A DNA stretch of 9,736 bases from Actinomycetota bacterium (GTDB lineage Bacteria; Actinomycetota; Acidimicrobiia; Acidimicrobiales; Ilumatobacteraceae), in the NCBI GenBank assembly GCA_005800965.1, contig SYEA01000131.1, positions 1 through 9,736 on the forward strand, written 5' to 3'. Shown one piece after another: positions 7,905-9,736 of this stretch (the first letter of the stretch is position 1; every line of letters starts with the position of its first letter). The notes beneath the pieces were generated by a model. It did no database searches, had not been told where the DNA came from, and saw only the letters and a program-made list of their open reading frames with translations. The position numbers were made by a program, and so were the translations under genes.

Positions 7905-7910
7905 ACACTA
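7905..7910 (-). promoter_or_regulatory. Candidate -10 (TAGTGT) for leaderless transcription of the LLM oxidoreductase
   Basis: Minus-strand TAGTGT fits TANNNT and is followed by GCAATTCG and the ATG at 7896, placing the expected transcription start at or within two bases of the start codon. There is no ribosome binding site in those 8 bases. A -35 element is not recognisable in the A/T-rich stretch before it. The gene might also be read through from the upstream tRNA. Confidence 0.4.
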
Positions 7911-7940
7911 GGCGTGGCCAAAATGTTGATTTACGTCTCG

Positions 7941-8013
7941 TGGAGCTGAGGGGAATTGAACCCCTGGCCTCCTCCATGCCATGGAGGCGCTCTACCAACT
8001 GAGCTACAGCCCC
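7941..8013 (-). tRNA. tRNA-Ala (anticodon GGC)
   Basis: A complete 73-base cloverleaf on the minus strand. The acceptor stem GGGGCTG pairs with CAGCTCC and includes the G3-U70 wobble that identifies alanine tRNAs. The D stem is GCTC/GAGC around AGTTGGTA. The anticodon stem CCTCC/GGAGG carries loop ATGGCAT, giving anticodon GGC (7978-7980), which reads GCC and GCU. The variable loop is AGGCC, the T arm AGGGG-TTCAATT-CCCCT, and the discriminator is A at 7941. The 3' CCA is not encoded; the genome continues CGA. It lies 55 bases after rsfS and 44 bases before the LLM oxidoreductase on the same strand. Confidence 0.97.
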
Positions 8014-8027
8014 GAAATCGCCACGTC

Positions 8028-8033
8028 AACCTA
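8028..8033 (-). promoter_or_regulatory. Possible -10 (TAGGTT) for tRNA-Ala
   Basis: TAGGTT on the minus strand fits TANNNT and ends 14 bases before the mature 5' end of the tRNA, which would leave a leader of about 7 bases for RNase P to remove. No good -35 match is seen at the usual distance, and read-through from rsfS is an equally plausible source of the transcript. Confidence 0.3.
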
Positions 8034-8068
8034 TCGGATGCTGCCCCGAGGAAATCATTTGCAGTGGT

Positions 8069-8434
8069 TCAGCCCCGCCAATCAACATTTGGGCGGTCGC
8101 GATAGAGGCGCTCGATTTCATAGAAACGGCGTGTTTCTTCGGCAAAAATATGCACCACGACATCGCCGTAGTCGAGCAACACCCATAAGGATTCGGCAAT
8201 CCCCTCGGTACGCACCGGTGAGCGGCGGTGGTCTTTTCGCACACGATCTTCGACTTCGCTGGCAATGGCGCGCACCAGTCGCGGGTTGCCGGCACTGGTC
8301 ACCACGAACAGCCCAACAATGGGCAACACCTCTGACACGTCGAACACTCGAATGTCGCTGCCTTGTTTGTCGTCAGCGGCGCGGGCGGCACTACACGCCA
8401 CGGCGAGCGTGTCGGTGTCGACTCCAGTTGTCAT
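8069..8434 (-). CDS. rsfS: Ribosomal silencing factor RsfS (Iojap/YbeB family)
   Basis: Binds ribosomal protein uL14 on the free 50S subunit and blocks joining with 30S when nutrients are scarce. The protein has 121 residues, normal for the family. Landmarks are the DDKQGSDIRVFDVSEV strand region near residues 21-36, a VTSAGNPRLVRAIA stretch, then WVLLDYGDVVVHIF (84-97) and RRFYEIERLY (102-111), the C-terminal family signature. ATG 8434 overlaps the TGA of the upstream LCP-like gene as ATGA. A clear Shine-Dalgarno, GGAGG, lies inside that upstream gene. The order nadD, LytR-like, rsfS is common in actinobacteria and places this regulator in a housekeeping operon. The tRNA-Ala follows 55 bases downstream. 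Confidence 0.96.
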   Translation of the reverse strand: MTTGVDTDTLAVACSAARAADDKQGSDIRVFDVSEVLPIVGLFVVTSAGNPRLVRAIASEVEDRVRKDHRRSPVRTEGIAESLWVLLDYGDVVVHIFAEETRRFYEIERLYRDRPNVDWRG

Positions 8435-9654
8435 CTGCCTCCGTTGCGAACCAGGTCGGCAAAGCTAGTGCCCAGTGTGATGGCCGCATCAACGCCAGTT
8501 ATCTTGGCGGCCCATTCACGCGTTTCAAGTTCGCCGAGCGTGCCAGCCAAGAGTCCGGACAGCGCCTCTGCAACCTCGGGGTCGCCGGCCACCACCGAGG
8601 TAGTTGTTTCTTGGGCAGAAATCTCGCGCATCACCGCCACCCCAAACCCGGCATCAAGAATTGCAGCAACCGCGGCACGACTCACCACTGGGTCGTTGAA
8701 CGGGCTGTCGATTAGTACCGATAGCGCCACATCACCACCCGATAGAGCGCTCGGCGCCACCGAGGCAAATACCATCACCACTTCGGCGCGGTCAAGTGAG
8801 TACAAATCGGCTCGTTTTGGGTTGGTTTTGGTATCCAATATCGGAGCAGCACTCAACTGCCACACCTGCAACGCCCCACCAAACACGCGGCGCATGAAGT
8901 TGGTGACATCCGCGAGCCCAGCAGGTGTCGTGTCGACCTCGGGCGCGATTTCTAGACCACCACCCACGCGTTGCACGATGCCGTTCCACACTTCTCGATG
9001 GCGCGAAAACCGCACCGACTCTTTTTCTTTTGCACTCCGGGCGAGCAAAATGTCAACGACACGATCGATTGGATACGTAGCCTGCCCCACATCTGCAAGT
9101 TTGGTTGGTGTTCCATCAACGGCAAGCGTGACCACTTCGCGATCAAGCAATACATCCACTCCACCCATCGGCGCAAACAGGTTGATGAGCTCACCTCGCG
9201 CCAAAGCACCAACCGCCACGAACGACACGTCCAACAAGCCCTGCACTTCGTTGGCTAGGCCACCTAGCCCATCTGTGGCGTAAACATCCGCCAATCGTCG
9301 AGGTGGCTCAGCAGCCGAGGCGTTTTTTGCAGCACTGGCTGGCTGGTCGTCAAGTTGTGTGGTTTCGGTTGCCGCACCAATCGGCAACAACACCACCGTG
9401 CCACCCACACCGTTGGCTGCCAAGGTTGCCACAACGACATGACTCAGCTGGCCACCCTCGCCGATGGCAGCCATGAGCGCGGCTGGCGTGTTGGGAATCG
9501 TGATACCACCCGTCGCGACGGTCGTGGATGCACGCGAATCCAGCAACTGGTTCCACGCGGCGGCAATGCCGAGCGGCAAGATGAGTGCAGCGACAACACC
9601 CGTTGCAACAGCAATTCGCAACGCGCGCACCTGTCGGGCATGAAGCACCGTCAC
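8431..9654 (-). CDS. Membrane-anchored LytR-CpsA-Psr-like protein with LytR_C domain, catalytic residues apparently lost
   Basis: The protein has 407 residues from GTG 9654. A short basic N-terminus (HARQVRALR) precedes one membrane segment (about 13-34), giving a type II topology with the bulk outside. Residues about 65-230 follow the course of an LCP domain, the family that attaches glycopolymers to peptidoglycan. The GGVDV block is kept (164-168), and FSRHREVWNGIV resembles the terminal R-x-x-RQQ helix. But LLPIGAAT stands where functional LCP proteins have an SIPRD-type motif, so the key Arg and Asp are missing. Residues about 308-397 (RAAVAAILDAGFGVAVM, then ETTTSVVAGDPEVAEALSGLLAG) resemble the LytR C-terminal domain. 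The start overlaps the nadD stop as GTGA and the end overlaps rsfS as ATGA. The LCP assignment is by pattern and context; a non-catalytic cell-wall role is inference. Confidence 0.75.
   Translation of the reverse strand: MTVLHARQVRALRIAVATGVVAALILPLGIAAAWNQLLDSRASTTVATGGITIPNTPAALMAAIGEGGQLSHVVVATLAANGVGGTVVLLPIGAATETTQLDDQPASAAKNASAAEPPRRLADVYATDGLGGLANEVQGLLDVSFVAVGALARGELINLFAPMGGVDVLLDREVVTLAVDGTPTKLADVGQATYPIDRVVDILLARSAKEKESVRFSRHREVWNGIVQRVGGGLEIAPEVDTTPAGLADVTNFMRRVFGGALQVWQLSAAPILDTKTNPKRADLYSLDRAEVVMVFASVAPSALSGGDVALSVLIDSPFNDPVVSRAAVAAILDAGFGVAVMREISAQETTTSVVAGDPEVAEALSGLLAGTLGELETREWAAKITGVDAAITLGTSFADLVRNGGR
8438..8442 (-). promoter_or_regulatory. Shine-Dalgarno GGAGG of rsfS, inside the upstream gene
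   Basis: GGAGG stands three bases before the rsfS ATG and within the last codons of the LCP-like gene. It is the only strong ribosome binding site I find in the window; the other starts lack one. Together with the ATGA overlap it suggests that rsfS can recruit ribosomes itself as well as through coupling. Confidence 0.7.
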
Positions 9655-9736
9655 AAAGTTGGCACTGCTTTTTCTGCGTTGGATACATACAAACCCCGTG
9701 AGCGAATCACCTGCAGCACTTCAGGCGTCATGTGGC
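9651..9736 (-). CDS. nadD: Nicotinate-nucleotide adenylyltransferase, last 27 codons only
   Basis: The last 27 codons and TGA of a gene entering from the right edge on the minus strand: a reading frame ending TPEVLQVIRSRGLYVSNAEK and six further residues. The V-x-x-x-I-x-x-x-GLY pattern is the usual C-terminus of NadD, which adenylates nicotinate mononucleotide in NAD synthesis. The position directly before an LCP/LytR-type gene and rsfS is the familiar actinobacterial order and is the main support. The stop TGA (9653-9651) shares bases with the GTG of the next gene (GTGA). No catalytic motif lies in the window, so the call rests on the tail and context. Confidence 0.75.
   Translation of the reverse strand, partial: HMTPEVLQVIRSRGLYVSNAEKAVPTL

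Noticed and set aside
7981..8715. A 244-codon plus-strand open frame
   Set aside because: It begins inside the tRNA-Ala gene and runs antisense through rsfS, a well-recognised family. It has no family resemblance.
8363..9283. A 306-codon plus-strand open frame opposite the LCP-like gene
   Set aside because: The product is Ser/Thr/Pro/Ala-rich low complexity with no motif, typical of an antisense shadow. The minus-strand frame has a membrane segment, domain landmarks and both operon overlaps.
1..9736. CRISPR array, insertion sequence, attachment site or riboswitch
   Set aside because: I saw no regularly spaced repeats, transposase or integrase frames, or terminal inverted repeats. No leader is long enough for a riboswitch: the space before leuS and rbfA is 20 bases, and ribF has 6.

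Overview
The window reads as an ordinary, densely packed stretch of an actinobacterial chromosome of moderately high G+C (about 60 % by eye). An Acidimicrobiia-type lineage is my best guess. The clues are a fused CofG-CofH FO synthase, an actinobacterial-style leucyl-tRNA synthetase of about 950 residues with a KMGKS signature, a nadD / LytR-like / rsfS operon, and several starts that lack a Shine-Dalgarno but have a TANNNT hexamer 7-8 bases upstream, as in leaderless actinobacterial transcripts. No mobile element, CRISPR array, toxin or defence gene, or foreign-looking island is visible, and no gene-free stretch exceeds about 60 bases.

Layout. Bases 1-1785 (+) hold the 3' two-thirds of fbiC (FO synthase), cut by the left edge. 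It converges on a minus-strand cluster rbfA-truB-ribF (4192 down to 1810) for 30S maturation, tRNA pseudouridine-55 and FMN/FAD synthesis. rbfA is divergent from leuS (4213-7068, +); only 20 bases separate the two start codons and they contain a symmetric TANNNTA element that could fire in both directions. leuS converges on a minus-strand series. In transcription order this is the last codons of nadD (right edge), a membrane-anchored degenerate LCP/LytR_C protein, rsfS, tRNA-Ala(GGC) and a short luciferase-like, probably F420-dependent oxidoreductase. nadD/LCP and LCP/rsfS overlap by GTGA and ATGA, so those three genes are probably translationally coupled.

The genes fall into two themes. One is translation and ribosome status: rbfA, truB, leuS, tRNA-Ala and rsfS. 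The other is redox cofactors: FO/F420 from fbiC, FMN/FAD from ribF, NAD from nadD, and a likely F420 user. I did not find a clear novel system. The points most worth a second look are the symmetric promoter between rbfA and leuS, and the LCP-family protein that appears to have lost its catalytic arginine motif while keeping its place between nadD and rsfS.
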